Source: Candidatus Peregrinibacteria bacterium
GTDB taxonomy: Bacteria; Patescibacteriota; Gracilibacteria; UM-FILTER-43-11
Assembly (NCBI GenBank): GCA_030637565.1
Contig: DAOWGG010000102.1
Span: 1 to 15,072, forward strand
Direction of reading: 5' to 3'
DNA: 15,072 nucleotides
Shown here: positions 6,778 through 14,023 of the stretch, piece by piece
How the letters are laid out: each line of letters starts with the position of its first letter
How positions within the stretch are numbered: the stretch's first letter is position 1
The notes under the pieces: generated by a model
The model's input: the letters and a program-made list of their open reading frames with translations, nothing else
Databases searched by the model: none
What the model was told of the DNA's origin: nothing
Translations under genes and position numbers: made by a program

Positions 6778-6804
6778 CTTAGTATGAAACTGATTTTTTG
6801 TCAA
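6776..6804 (-). promoter_or_regulatory. Near-consensus sigma70 promoter for the lipoprotein gene
   Basis: On the minus strand a perfect -35 TTGACA (6804-6799), a 17-base spacer and -10 TAAGAT (6781-6776). The start is predicted near 6769, giving an untranslated leader of about 100 bases. This is unlike the short or absent leaders elsewhere in the window. Confidence 0.6.
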
Positions 6805-6938
6805 TCAATTACAATAACCAATCTATAGCCAAAGCTTTAGCCTTCCTTAGCGGCAAGCCGCGACTGACCCTTTTTCTGTAATGCTGCTTTTATGTACAAC
6901 GATGAAGTATAGTTCACCCTTCTTCATTTTTTATCACT
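6805..6938. other. Non-coding stretch without an identified gene
   Basis: I see no convincing gene here. There is a short GC stem GCGG-CAAG-CCGC (6850-6861) followed nine bases later by TTTTT. There is also a six-pair stem ATGAAG/CTTCAT (6902-6907 with 6922-6927, 14-base loop) running into six Ts (6927-6932), which could be a weak plus-strand terminator. A 26-codon minus-strand frame (6927-6847) is not supported by a ribosome site. No tRNA-like cloverleaf or T-arm motif was found. Confidence 0.4.
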
Positions 6939-7031
6939 AAAAAAACGAAGCAAAAAAGTGTTGGGCTCTGTGAAACGTGCAATTAACGTTGTGCATTTAA
7001 TCATTGCTTGCCACGTTCACTCTGCCCAAAC
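6939..7031 (-). terminator. Long bulged hairpin followed by T runs, downstream of the ATPase/AI-2E operon
   Basis: On the minus strand a long imperfect stem forms between 7031-6997 and 6986-6960. It has GCCCAA/TTGGGC at the base, a symmetric three-base internal loop, CACGTTCAC against GTGAAACGTG with one bulged A, and an inner ATTG/CAAT plus TTAA/TTAA. It is followed by T6 (6957-6952) and T7 (6945-6939). It would terminate transcripts coming from the AI-2E gene about 90 bases upstream. The stem is longer and more structured than an ordinary terminator, so it may be the 3' end of a small RNA. Confidence 0.5.
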
Positions 7032-7036
7032 CCGCA

Positions 7037-7076
7037 TTACTTCAAGTCTTCTTTATTTTATGGATTGCTGAAGTAA
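7037..7076. repeat. Inverted repeat (8-bp arms) between the AI-2E stop and the long hairpin
   Basis: TTACTTCA (7037-7044) and TGAAGTAA (7069-7076) are perfect inverted arms around a 24-base AT-rich loop. With the adjacent hairpin at 6939-7031 it makes a two-stem structure filling most of the gap after the operon. No function is assigned. Confidence 0.4.
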
Positions 7077-7116
7077 ACTCAGGATGACAAGGGGTATCCA
7101 AAGCAACAAAGTAGAG

Positions 7117-8223
7117 CTATTTCCCCTTCACTTTCTTCTTCAGCACACTCTTATATTCCAATGAATAAATATGAAGGAAGGCTAAGGTAAGTGTGAGTAC
7201 AAATGGGCCGAACAAGAGCCCTTTTATTCCAAAAGCGAAGGCTCCACCTAGCAACACCAACAAAACCGCCAATGGGTGTAGGGCTGTTGAGGAGCCAATG
7301 AGATAAGGCTTGATGATATTGTCTGCCATTCCCACAACCAGCACTCCCCAACCGAGCAAAATCAAAGCGGTGAGCCATTGTCCGCTAAAAGCGAATGCGA
7401 TCACCACTGGTACCCATACAATGGATGTTCCAATGTAAGGTAATGGTGAAAGCAGTGCTGCGATGGCTCCCCAAAAAGCTGCGTTGTTAACTCCTGCTGC
7501 ATAAAGGGCAATTCCCACTAAGAATCCTTGAATGAGAGCTGCTCCAAAAATTCCATAAATAATTCCATGACTCAGGTGATAGAGTTTTTTAAATAATTCT
7601 TTTTGATACTTTTCCGAAAGTGGCATAATTGATTTAGAATATTCGATCAGTCGATCTCCATCTCGAAGGAAATAGAACATGGCTAATAAAAATACAATCA
7701 CATGAACAATAAACAGTGATAGGTTTTTAAGAATATTAGTGGTTTGACCCAGGACAACGGAACCGATTTTTCCCACAAAATCTTTTGCGGTAGAAATAAT
7801 GTCGGATGTAGTGATTGGTACGTATTCACTGATTCTCTCTGTCCAATCTTTGATAAATCCTTTTTGTAAAAGTGATGGGATTAATTGGATGTCTTTTTCG
7901 GTCATCACATTGATTCGATGGCTCACCACCGTATAGGCATCGGTTGCTTCATCAGCGACTAAAAAGAACAACAAAGTGAGTGGTGCAATGATCATGGTCG
8001 CGACCAATACCATTGAAATAAGCGTTGAAATACTGGAGGGAAACCGAAGTTTTTTATGAAGTAATTTATGAACGGGATACACCCCTGTTACGATTACACC
8101 TGCGATTAAAAGTGTTCCTATGAAAGAGGAAACGAACATCATTAGAACAACTAGTAATAAAACTAGAATCCCCAATAGAAAGTATTTTTGAATGTCGATG
8201 ATGTTATTGGCTTTTGTAGTCAT
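7117..8223 (-). CDS. AI-2E family transporter (UPF0118-type permease)
   Basis: 368 residues, about eight membrane helices. Two or more cover residues 14-90, a cytosolic or periplasmic amphipathic region covers about 91-165, one helix is at 166-186, and a cluster covers 222-353. The family signature is present in the C-terminal half: LLSPLPYIGTSIVWVPVV (258-274), DNIIKPYLIG (301-310) and LHPLAVLLVLLGG (315-327). Family members export autoinducer-2 or other small solutes, and some act as Na+/H+ antiporters, so the substrate here is open. It starts nine bases after the cation ATPase stop on the same strand, so the two are almost certainly co-transcribed. A link to ion homeostasis is inferred from that. 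No Shine-Dalgarno site. Downstream hairpins end the unit. Confidence 0.9.
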   Translation of the reverse strand: MTTKANNIIDIQKYFLLGILVLLLVVLMMFVSSFIGTLLIAGVIVTGVYPVHKLLHKKLRFPSSISTLISMVLVATMIIAPLTLLFFLVADEATDAYTVVSHRINVMTEKDIQLIPSLLQKGFIKDWTERISEYVPITTSDIISTAKDFVGKIGSVVLGQTTNILKNLSLFIVHVIVFLLAMFYFLRDGDRLIEYSKSIMPLSEKYQKELFKKLYHLSHGIIYGIFGAALIQGFLVGIALYAAGVNNAAFWGAIAALLSPLPYIGTSIVWVPVVIAFAFSGQWLTALILLGWGVLVVGMADNIIKPYLIGSSTALHPLAVLLVLLGGAFAFGIKGLLFGPFVLTLTLAFLHIYSLEYKSVLKKKVKGK

Positions 8224-8232
8224 AGTGATTGA

Positions 8233-10989
8233 TTATTTTTGATGTATTAATAATACCATTTTGCGAATTTCATGCCAGAACAAGAACATCAGCATACCAG
8301 CAATCGGGTACATCCACTGAGACAATGTAAGGCGATCAAACCCAAACCAAATGGCCACCTGAGGTGGATAAATAAGGATCATGACGGCGATGATTGAGAC
8401 AAGGAAGGAGCCCCACAGCATTTTGTTGGTAAATAGATAGCTGGTAAAAATAGTTTGCTCTGTTCGACGTGAAAGAATGTTGATGTATTGGCACAAAATA
8501 ATTCCACAGTATGCCGCGGCGCGACCTGATTCGACAGACGCTCCGCCAACATGATGAACCATCACGAAGCTAAAGAATCCTGCTGCCCCCATCCAAAAGC
8601 CGTAAAAGATGAGATTTATTAGGCTTTTTTTGTTGATGATGTGTTCTTTTAAATCACGAGGAGGCTCTTTTAAAATATGGGCTTCTGGTGGATCGAAAGT
8701 GAGTGCGGTAAGCGGGAGCATTTCGCCAATTAGATCGACCGCTAGAATTTGAACCGCAGTGATGGGCACAGGCAAGCCAAAGGCAACACCAACAAAGCCC
8801 AGAAGAACGCATGAGAGTTCTCCGTTGTTTGACGTGATGGACGCCATGATCGTCTTTTTGAGATTTTTGAAGATGGTTCGACCTTCTTTAATCGCCGCTG
8901 TGAGCGTTCGGAAGTTGTCGTCGAGCAACACAATTTCAGCCGCTTCTTTGGCGACTTCGGACCCCATTTTCCCCATGGCGACACCGATGTCGGATTTTTT
9001 AAGACTGAGCGTATCATTCACCCCATCCCCCGTTACCGCGACGACTTGCCCTGAATCTTTAAGAAGCGTGACAATGCGGAATTTGTCTTCAGGAGACACT
9101 CGTGAGAAAATCACCGATCGAGCCTCAAGGATTTTTTTCAGCTTCGCATCGGTCATTCGCTTGATCTGATCTCCCGTGTATATATCCATTCCATACCCGT
9201 TTTTGTGCATACCAATTTGCTCCGCAATCGCCTTGGCAGTGACGGCGTTATCGCCTGTGATCATCATGATGCGAATGTGTGCCTCGTAAGTTGATTTGAT
9301 GGCCTCTTTCACGCCAATTCGTGGCGGATCCATCATGGTAACAAAGCCTGCAAAAACAAACTTTTTTTCCGTGGATTTGACTGAAAAAGACTTGGTCGAT
9401 TTTGGAAAATCTCGGTAAGCCAGTGCGATCACACGAAGTGCTTTGCCTGCAAACTCTTCCCCCTTTTTAAGAATCGCCTTCCGCTCCTCATTTGTCATCT
9501 CGGTCACTTCACCAAAATGAATGATATGAGTACAGCAGGATAAAACACTTTCCAATCCCCCCTTCATATATCCAATTACCTTCCTATTGTGCTTTCGAAT
9601 GATCGTCATTCTTTTTCGATTACTATCGAATGGCAGTTCCTGCATTAGAGGAAAACGTTTTTCTAAATCATCTGGCTTTAGACCAGCCTTTATCGCTAAC
9701 GGAGTAAACGCTGCTTCTGTCGGATCTCCAATGGCATACCATCCACGATGATCTCGGTCGGGCGGATTTACTCTTCCGTTTGATGCCAAAAAACCGTTCT
9801 GGAAAAATTGCTTTATTTGATCAATGGTGCTGGCTGGAACTTTTTTCCCACCTTCATTGATCGACCCTTTGGGTTCATAACCATCCCCTGATACATCGAA
9901 CACTCTGCCCGTGATGTAACAGTGCTGAATGGTCATTTCGTTTTTGGTGAGTGTCCCGGTTTTATCGCTGCAAATCACCATCGTGGAGCCAAGCGTTTCC
10001 ACCGCAGAAAGCTTTCGAACGACTGCCTTTCGTTTCGCCATACGACCGACACCCAAGCTGAGCGCCACGGACACCTGAGCGGGCAAGCCTTGTGGCACCG
10101 ACGCGGCTGCGACCCCAATCGCAAAGAGGAGGCTCAGCTGAATGGTCATTTTTATACTTTCTTCGTTTCCCGTGTTTAAAAGAAAATTGAGTAAGAATAA
10201 GGTGACTGCAATGACCCCAGCGATTTTGGTCAGCATTTTGGCGAGCACATTCATCTCTTTTTGAAGCGGAGATAAGTCGTGTTCGATCGTTGAACTGGTT
10301 TTCGCGATACGCCCGATTTCGGTATACATTCCTGTTCCATAAACCACGCCGTATGCGTTTCCCTTAGCGACCGTGATTCCCAAAAAAACGAGGTTGTCTT
10401 GATTGCTGACAGTGGTTTCTTTTTTAATAACCAGATCGGCGAACTTTTCTTGTGGAACGGATTCGCCCGTGAGAATAAAATCGTTGGTGGAAAAGTTAGT
10501 GGTTTCGCTCAATCGAATGTCCGCCGGCACCGCACTACCCTCTTCTAAAAAGACGAGATCCCCTGGCACCAATTGATCTTGGCTGATCTCACGTCGCTGC
10601 CCATCACGGATGACGGTGGCTTTGGATTGAATGATTTTTTTGAGGGATTCCAGAATTTTCTCCGCTTTGAATTCCTGATAAAATCCAATGATCGCGTTCA
10701 CCAATACGATTACCAAAAGAATCGTTCCTCCTCGGAAGTCATCTAAATAATACGCCAGAAAAGCCGCCACGATTAGAACGATGATCATTAGATCTTTGAA
10801 TTGATCTAGAAATTTGAAAAACGGATGACGCTTTTTTCCCTCCTCTAGTTTATTGAGACCGTATTTCTGCAATCGACGTTCCGCTTCGCGCTCCGAAAGA
10901 CCAACCTTCGCATCGGTTTTTAGGGTCTTTACCGCTTCTTTAACGGGGATTTGGTAAAAAAATTCCTGATGACTTTTTTTGTTTTTCAT
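8233..10989 (-). CDS. P2-type cation-transporting ATPase, ion specificity uncertain
   Basis: 918 residues, full length for a P2-type pump that moves cations across the membrane through a phospho-aspartate cycle. In order: the N-terminal cation-ATPase domain (about 10-60), helices M1-M2 (about 61-106), the actuator domain with TGES (174-177), M3-M4 (about 252-312), the phosphorylation motif DKTGTLT (Asp342), the nucleotide-binding domain with KGG (476-478), TGD (578-580), TGDGVND (653-659), and M5-M10 (about 714-912). The catalytic motifs are intact, but the ion-site helices are unusual. M4 has PQGLP (Q300) where calcium pumps have PEGLP. M6 reads VDLIGEMLP (D752, E756), a mixture of calcium-pump and Na,K-pump features. 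M5 keeps SNNGE (E724). The hinge reads NDTLSLKKSD instead of NDAPALKKAD. Calling it a Ca2+ pump would go beyond the evidence. It is first in an operon with the AI-2E gene. Confidence 0.93.
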   Translation of the reverse strand: MKNKKSHQEFFYQIPVKEAVKTLKTDAKVGLSEREAERRLQKYGLNKLEEGKKRHPFFKFLDQFKDLMIIVLIVAAFLAYYLDDFRGGTILLVIVLVNAIIGFYQEFKAEKILESLKKIIQSKATVIRDGQRREISQDQLVPGDLVFLEEGSAVPADIRLSETTNFSTNDFILTGESVPQEKFADLVIKKETTVSNQDNLVFLGITVAKGNAYGVVYGTGMYTEIGRIAKTSSTIEHDLSPLQKEMNVLAKMLTKIAGVIAVTLFLLNFLLNTGNEESIKMTIQLSLLFAIGVAAASVPQGLPAQVSVALSLGVGRMAKRKAVVRKLSAVETLGSTMVICSDKTGTLTKNEMTIQHCYITGRVFDVSGDGYEPKGSINEGGKKVPASTIDQIKQFFQNGFLASNGRVNPPDRDHRGWYAIGDPTEAAFTPLAIKAGLKPDDLEKRFPLMQELPFDSNRKRMTIIRKHNRKVIGYMKGGLESVLSCCTHIIHFGEVTEMTNEERKAILKKGEEFAGKALRVIALAYRDFPKSTKSFSVKSTEKKFVFAGFVTMMDPPRIGVKEAIKSTYEAHIRIMMITGDNAVTAKAIAEQIGMHKNGYGMDIYTGDQIKRMTDAKLKKILEARSVIFSRVSPEDKFRIVTLLKDSGQVVAVTGDGVNDTLSLKKSDIGVAMGKMGSEVAKEAAEIVLLDDNFRTLTAAIKEGRTIFKNLKKTIMASITSNNGELSCVLLGFVGVAFGLPVPITAVQILAVDLIGEMLPLTALTFDPPEAHILKEPPRDLKEHIINKKSLINLIFYGFWMGAAGFFSFVMVHHVGGASVESGRAAAYCGIILCQYINILSRRTEQTIFTSYLFTNKMLWGSFLVSIIAVMILIYPPQVAIWFGFDRLTLSQWMYPIAGMLMFLFWHEIRKMVLLIHQK

Positions 10990-11008
10990 AGTTTTTGTTT
11001 ACGAGGGA

Positions 11009-11038
11009 ATATTAACACAATTACTAAGGTTGAATCAA
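11009..11038 (-). promoter_or_regulatory. Promoter of the cation ATPase/AI-2E operon
   Basis: On the minus strand TTGATT (11038-11033), an 18-base spacer and TAATAT (11014-11009), giving a leader of about a dozen bases. A second -10-like TAAACA lies six bases before the ATG but lacks a good -35. Its -35 shares bases with that of lepA. Confidence 0.45.
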
Positions 11039-11058
11039 AAAGTGTTTTCCTCTAAACT
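11030..11058 (+). promoter_or_regulatory. lepA: Promoter of lepA
   Basis: TTGAAT (11030-11035), a 17-base spacer and TAAACT (11053-11058). The start near 11065 gives a leader of roughly 12 bases, with no Shine-Dalgarno site before the ATG at 11077. Confidence 0.5.
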
Positions 11059-11076
11059 GTTCCTGCTCTATCGACT

Positions 11077-12891
11077 ATGAAAAACATCCGCAACTTCTGC
11101 ATCATCGCCCACATCGACCATGGAAAATCCACTTTGGCGGATCGATTTTTGGAAGTGACGGGGACGGTGGACAAAAGAGATATGAAACACGGTCAGCTTT
11201 TGGACACGATGGAACTAGAACAAGAGCGTGGGATTACGATTAAGCTTCAGCCCGTTCGAATGGATTATGAAGGGTATATATTGAATTTGATTGATACACC
11301 GGGTCATGTGGATTTTACCTATGAGGTGAGCCGAAGTATTGCGGCCTGTGAAGGGGCGATTTTGGTGATTGATGCCACTCAAGGAATTGAGGCTCAAACC
11401 TTGGCCAACCTATATATGGCGATGGAATATGACCTGAAGATCATTCCTGTGATCAATAAGATTGATATGCCTGCCGCAGATCCTGAGCGTATTAAATTGG
11501 AGATTGAGAATATGCTAGCCATTCCACGAGAAGAAGTTATTGAGGTATCGGCTAAGACGGGGCAAAACGTCGATCAAGTGATTCAGGCGGTGATCGATCG
11601 CGTGCCATCACCAGACACTGCTGGAATGCGCAAAAAGTTTGAAATTAAGAATGATGATGAAGCCAAAGCCTTAGTATTTGATTCGGTTTATGACACTTAT
11701 AGAGGAGTTGTGGCTTATGTTCGAGTGGTAAGTGGAACGTTGAAAAAAGGGGATAGTTTAAGATTTTTGAATGCGAAAACAGATATTGAGGTAACAGATA
11801 TTGGATATTTCCGACCTCAATATGAATCTCAAAAAGAATTACTGCCTGGCGAAGTAGGCTATGTGGTTACTGGTTTGAAGTCGGTTGGGGAAGCGCGCGT
11901 TGGGGATACTATATGGAAAGGAGAAAAGGCTCTTCTTGAAAAAGCAACACCCCTTCCTGGTTATAAAAAAGTGGTTCCCATGCTTTATGCAGGGATTTAT
12001 TGTGTGGATGGGGATGACTTTCCGCTCCTGAGAGATTCACTGGAAAAGCTGACTTTAAATGATGCAGCGCTGACCTATGAACCCGACCAATCTCCTGCCC
12101 TTGGCTCTGGGTTCCGTTGTGGATTTTTGGGATTGCTTCATATGGACATTGTTCAAGAGCGACTAGAACGTGAGTATGATTTGGATTTGATCATCACTGC
12201 CCCTTCGGTTTCCTATGTTGTCCGAAAAAAAGGTGGTGAAGAGGAAATGATTTCTTCTCCCGTTCAAATGCCCGATGGAAGTACAATTGAAGCGGTTTCA
12301 GAACCGTGGATTAAAATGGAAATTGTTTGCCCCAAAGATACCGTGGGAGGGATTATGAAGATTGTCCAACAACGACGTGGAATCTACAAAAATATGAATT
12401 ACATTGATGAGGAGCGTGTTCTGACTTTATTTGAAATGCCTCTCGCCAATGTGATTATTGATTTTTACGACAATTTAAAAAATGTGAGTAGTGGATACGC
12501 TTCGATGAATTATGAATTCATTGAATTCCGAGAGGAAAATCTGATCAAGCTCGATATTATGATCGCTGGGGAAAGGATTGATAGCCTTGCTGTCATCTGC
12601 CACCGAACGGAATCGGAAAGCTTGGGACGACGGCTCTCAAAAAAACTAAAAGAAGTGATTCCGCGTGCTCAATTTGCCATTGCGATTCAAGCAGCGATTG
12701 GAGGAAAGATTGTTGCTCGTGAAACTATCTCCGCCTTCCGAAAAGATGTTACTTCTGGATTGTATGGTGGTGATGTCACCCGAAAAAACAAGCTTCTTAA
12801 AAAACAGAAAAAAGGCAAGAAGCGAATGAAGCAAATGGGAAATATCTCATTACCTCAAGATGCCTTTCAGGCGATTCTTAAAAAGGATTAA
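11077..12891 (+). CDS. lepA: Elongation factor 4 (LepA), ribosome-associated GTPase
   Basis: LepA binds ribosomes in place of EF-G and affects translation initiation, back-translocation and stress tolerance. The 604-residue length is typical. GTPase motifs are all present: G1 AHIDHGKST (11-19), G2 around ERGITIK (50-56), G3 DTPGHVDF (73-80), G4 NKID (127-130) and G5 SAK (about 158-160). Domain II follows, then the EF-G-like domains III and V (LGSGFRCGFLGLLHMDIVQERLERE is diagnostic), and the LepA-specific C-terminal domain ending in a Lys-rich stretch (KNKLLKKQKKGKKRMKQMG). The switch segment KLQPVRM resembles Patescibacteria homologues as I recall them. The ATG at 11077 opens directly into the conserved MKNIRNFCIIAHIDHG start. 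It is divergent from the cation ATPase gene and followed 52 bases later by the rib operon. Confidence 0.97.
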   Translation: MKNIRNFCIIAHIDHGKSTLADRFLEVTGTVDKRDMKHGQLLDTMELEQERGITIKLQPVRMDYEGYILNLIDTPGHVDFTYEVSRSIAACEGAILVIDATQGIEAQTLANLYMAMEYDLKIIPVINKIDMPAADPERIKLEIENMLAIPREEVIEVSAKTGQNVDQVIQAVIDRVPSPDTAGMRKKFEIKNDDEAKALVFDSVYDTYRGVVAYVRVVSGTLKKGDSLRFLNAKTDIEVTDIGYFRPQYESQKELLPGEVGYVVTGLKSVGEARVGDTIWKGEKALLEKATPLPGYKKVVPMLYAGIYCVDGDDFPLLRDSLEKLTLNDAALTYEPDQSPALGSGFRCGFLGLLHMDIVQERLEREYDLDLIITAPSVSYVVRKKGGEEEMISSPVQMPDGSTIEAVSEPWIKMEIVCPKDTVGGIMKIVQQRRGIYKNMNYIDEERVLTLFEMPLANVIIDFYDNLKNVSSGYASMNYEFIEFREENLIKLDIMIAGERIDSLAVICHRTESESLGRRLSKKLKEVIPRAQFAIAIQAAIGGKIVARETISAFRKDVTSGLYGGDVTRKNKLLKKQKKGKKRMKQMGNISLPQDAFQAILKKD

Positions 12892-12900
12892 CGATTGCGT

Positions 12901-12949
12901 GCCCATTGTGGGCCCAATTGTAGGCTAAATTATAATAGCAACAATGGGC
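12901..12949 (+). promoter_or_regulatory. rib operon promoter region with -10 box inside a set of GCCCA-type repeats
   Basis: A perfect -10 TATAAT lies at 12931-12936. The only nearby -35 candidate, TTGTGG at 12906, is 19 bases away and poor. Around it are GCCCATTGT (12901-12909), a near-direct copy GCCCAATTGT (12912-12921) and the exact inverse ACAATGGGC (12941-12949). The arrangement looks like an operator, or an RNA stem that could cover the upstream ATG at 12944. It does not resemble an FMN riboswitch. Confidence 0.5.
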
Positions 12950-12976
12950 CAACGACTGGATCCACAACAGGAAATT

Positions 12977-13552
12977 ATGTTCACTGGTATTATCGAAACT
13001 GTCGGGAGAATTCAATCCATAACAGATCAAAATCTGACAATTGAAGCGTCTGAAATTATTGCTGACTTGAAAAAGGGAAGCAGTGTGACGGTTGATGGCG
13101 CCTGTTTAACGGTGACCGATCTTTCGGGTGACACCTTTTCGGCTGATTTTATGCCAGAGACGGCTCAGAAAACCATTATTCTTGGGTGCAATGTGGATGA
13201 CCTAGTAAATTTGGAACTCCCCATGCGCGCCGATGGACGTTTTGAGGGACATATGGTGACAGGACATGTGGAAGGATTGGGGGAAATTGTTACCATAAAA
13301 TCAGATGGCAATGCCCATATTCTTACCATTCGTGCTCCCAGTAATCTCAAAAAATACATCACTCAAAAGGGATCTATTGCTATTAATGGGATCAGCTTAA
13401 CGATTGCAATGATTGAGGATGACCAATTCTCAGTTCATATTATTCCTCATACATGGGAAATAACCAATTTGCACAATTTAGATGTTGGGGATAAAGTGAA
13501 TTTGGAAACGGATATTTTAGCGAAACATCTTGAAAAACTAATTCAATCATGA
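12977..13552 (+). CDS. ribE: Riboflavin synthase (alpha subunit type)
   Basis: Catalyses the last step of riboflavin synthesis, dismutation of two 6,7-dimethyl-8-ribityllumazine molecules to riboflavin and a pyrimidine product that returns to lumazine synthase. The protein has 191 residues from the ATG at 12977, which opens with MFTGIIETVG, the invariant family N-terminus. An AGGA lies at 12969-12972. An in-frame ATG at 12944 would add 11 residues and sits seven bases after the TATAAT box, so a leaderless extended form is possible. The two lumazine-binding repeats are clear: VDGACLTV with GHMVTGHVEG in the first part, and INGISLTI, HTWEITNL and NLETDILAKH in the second. The stop overlaps the ribH start (ATGA), implying translational coupling. 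It is the only gene in the window ending in TGA. Confidence 0.94.
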   Translation: MFTGIIETVGRIQSITDQNLTIEASEIIADLKKGSSVTVDGACLTVTDLSGDTFSADFMPETAQKTIILGCNVDDLVNLELPMRADGRFEGHMVTGHVEGLGEIVTIKSDGNAHILTIRAPSNLKKYITQKGSIAINGISLTIAMIEDDQFSVHIIPHTWEITNLHNLDVGDKVNLETDILAKHLEKLIQS

Positions 13553-14019
13553 GCGATATTAAAAAACATCTTCAGTCGGATATTCAGGCGCCCGCAGGCG
13601 CTAAAATTGGAATTGTTGTCAGCGAATACAATCCTGAAATTACTCTGACTCTTTTGGAAACCTGTCAAAACGAATTGGTAAAAAGAGGGAGTGAAAAAAA
13701 TGATATCGACATCATTAAAGTCCCGGGGGCTTTTGAGCTACCTCATGGCTGTAAAACGTTAGCGGACACCAAAAAATACGACGCCATTATCGCATTGGGA
13801 TGCCTCATTAAAGGAGAGACTCCTCACTTTGATTTTATTGCTTTTGCTGTTTCCAAAGGTATAATGGACTTAAATTTAACACTCGATATCCCCGTTGTTT
13901 TTGGATTGCTGACCACCAATAACATCCAACAAGCGGAGGCTCGAATTAAAGATGGAAAACGAGGAGATAAAGGGGTTGAGGCTGCACTCACCGCTCTTAA
14001 AATGATTCACTTAAAATAA
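13549..14019 (+). CDS. ribH: 6,7-dimethyl-8-ribityllumazine synthase
   Basis: Condenses 5-amino-6-ribitylamino-uracildione with 3,4-dihydroxy-2-butanone 4-phosphate to give ribityllumazine, the substrate of the preceding gene's product. Members assemble into pentamers or 60-subunit capsids. The protein has 156 residues, the usual size. Visible motifs are the KIGIVVSEYN substrate loop (19-28), VPGAFELP (58-65), ALGCLIKGETPHFD (82-95) with the catalytic-region His93, PVVFGLLTTNN (115-125) and RGDKGVEAA (138-146), where the family usually has NKG. The start overlaps the ribE stop by ATGA. The gene is followed four bases later by the STAS gene. The earlier pathway genes ribD and ribBA are not in this window. 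Confidence 0.95.
   Translation: MSDIKKHLQSDIQAPAGAKIGIVVSEYNPEITLTLLETCQNELVKRGSEKNDIDIIKVPGAFELPHGCKTLADTKKYDAIIALGCLIKGETPHFDFIAFAVSKGIMDLNLTLDIPVVFGLLTTNNIQQAEARIKDGKRGDKGVEAALTALKMIHLK
14012..14017 (+). promoter_or_regulatory. Isolated -10-like box before the STAS gene
   Basis: TAAAAT, six bases before the ATG at 14024, overlapping the ribH 3' end. No -35 is visible at 16-18 bases. It may allow a separate leaderless STAS transcript in addition to readthrough from ribH. Confidence 0.3.
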
Positions 14020-14023
14020 ACCT

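Noticed and set aside
6847..6927. A 26-codon minus-strand frame beginning MKKGELYFIVV.
   Set aside because: Too short to judge, no ribosome site or promoter, and its start lies in the arm of a small hairpin.
6960..7031. attC-like integron recombination site: GTTGGGC and GCCCAA(A)C arms resemble the GTTRRRY/RYYYAAC core sites.
   Set aside because: The arms are in the wrong order: attC runs RYYYAAC to GTTRRRY, here it is reversed on both strands. The right arm also has an extra A, and no integrase or cassette array is present.
6670..7116. tRNA or other standard RNA gene in the largest intergenic gap.
   Set aside because: No T-arm GTTCGAATC-type motif, acceptor pairing, or recognisable RNase P, SRP or tmRNA core could be found by eye.
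12892..12976. FMN riboswitch expected before riboflavin genes.
   Set aside because: The spacer is only 85 bases and lacks the conserved FMN-element sequence blocks; only the GCCCA repeats are seen.
13550..13552. Possible use of TGA as glycine (Gracilibacteria/SR1 code), since only one of fourteen genes ends in TGA.
   Set aside because: ribE ends at the normal family length at this TGA in an ATGA overlap with ribH, and no conserved gene contains an in-frame TGA.
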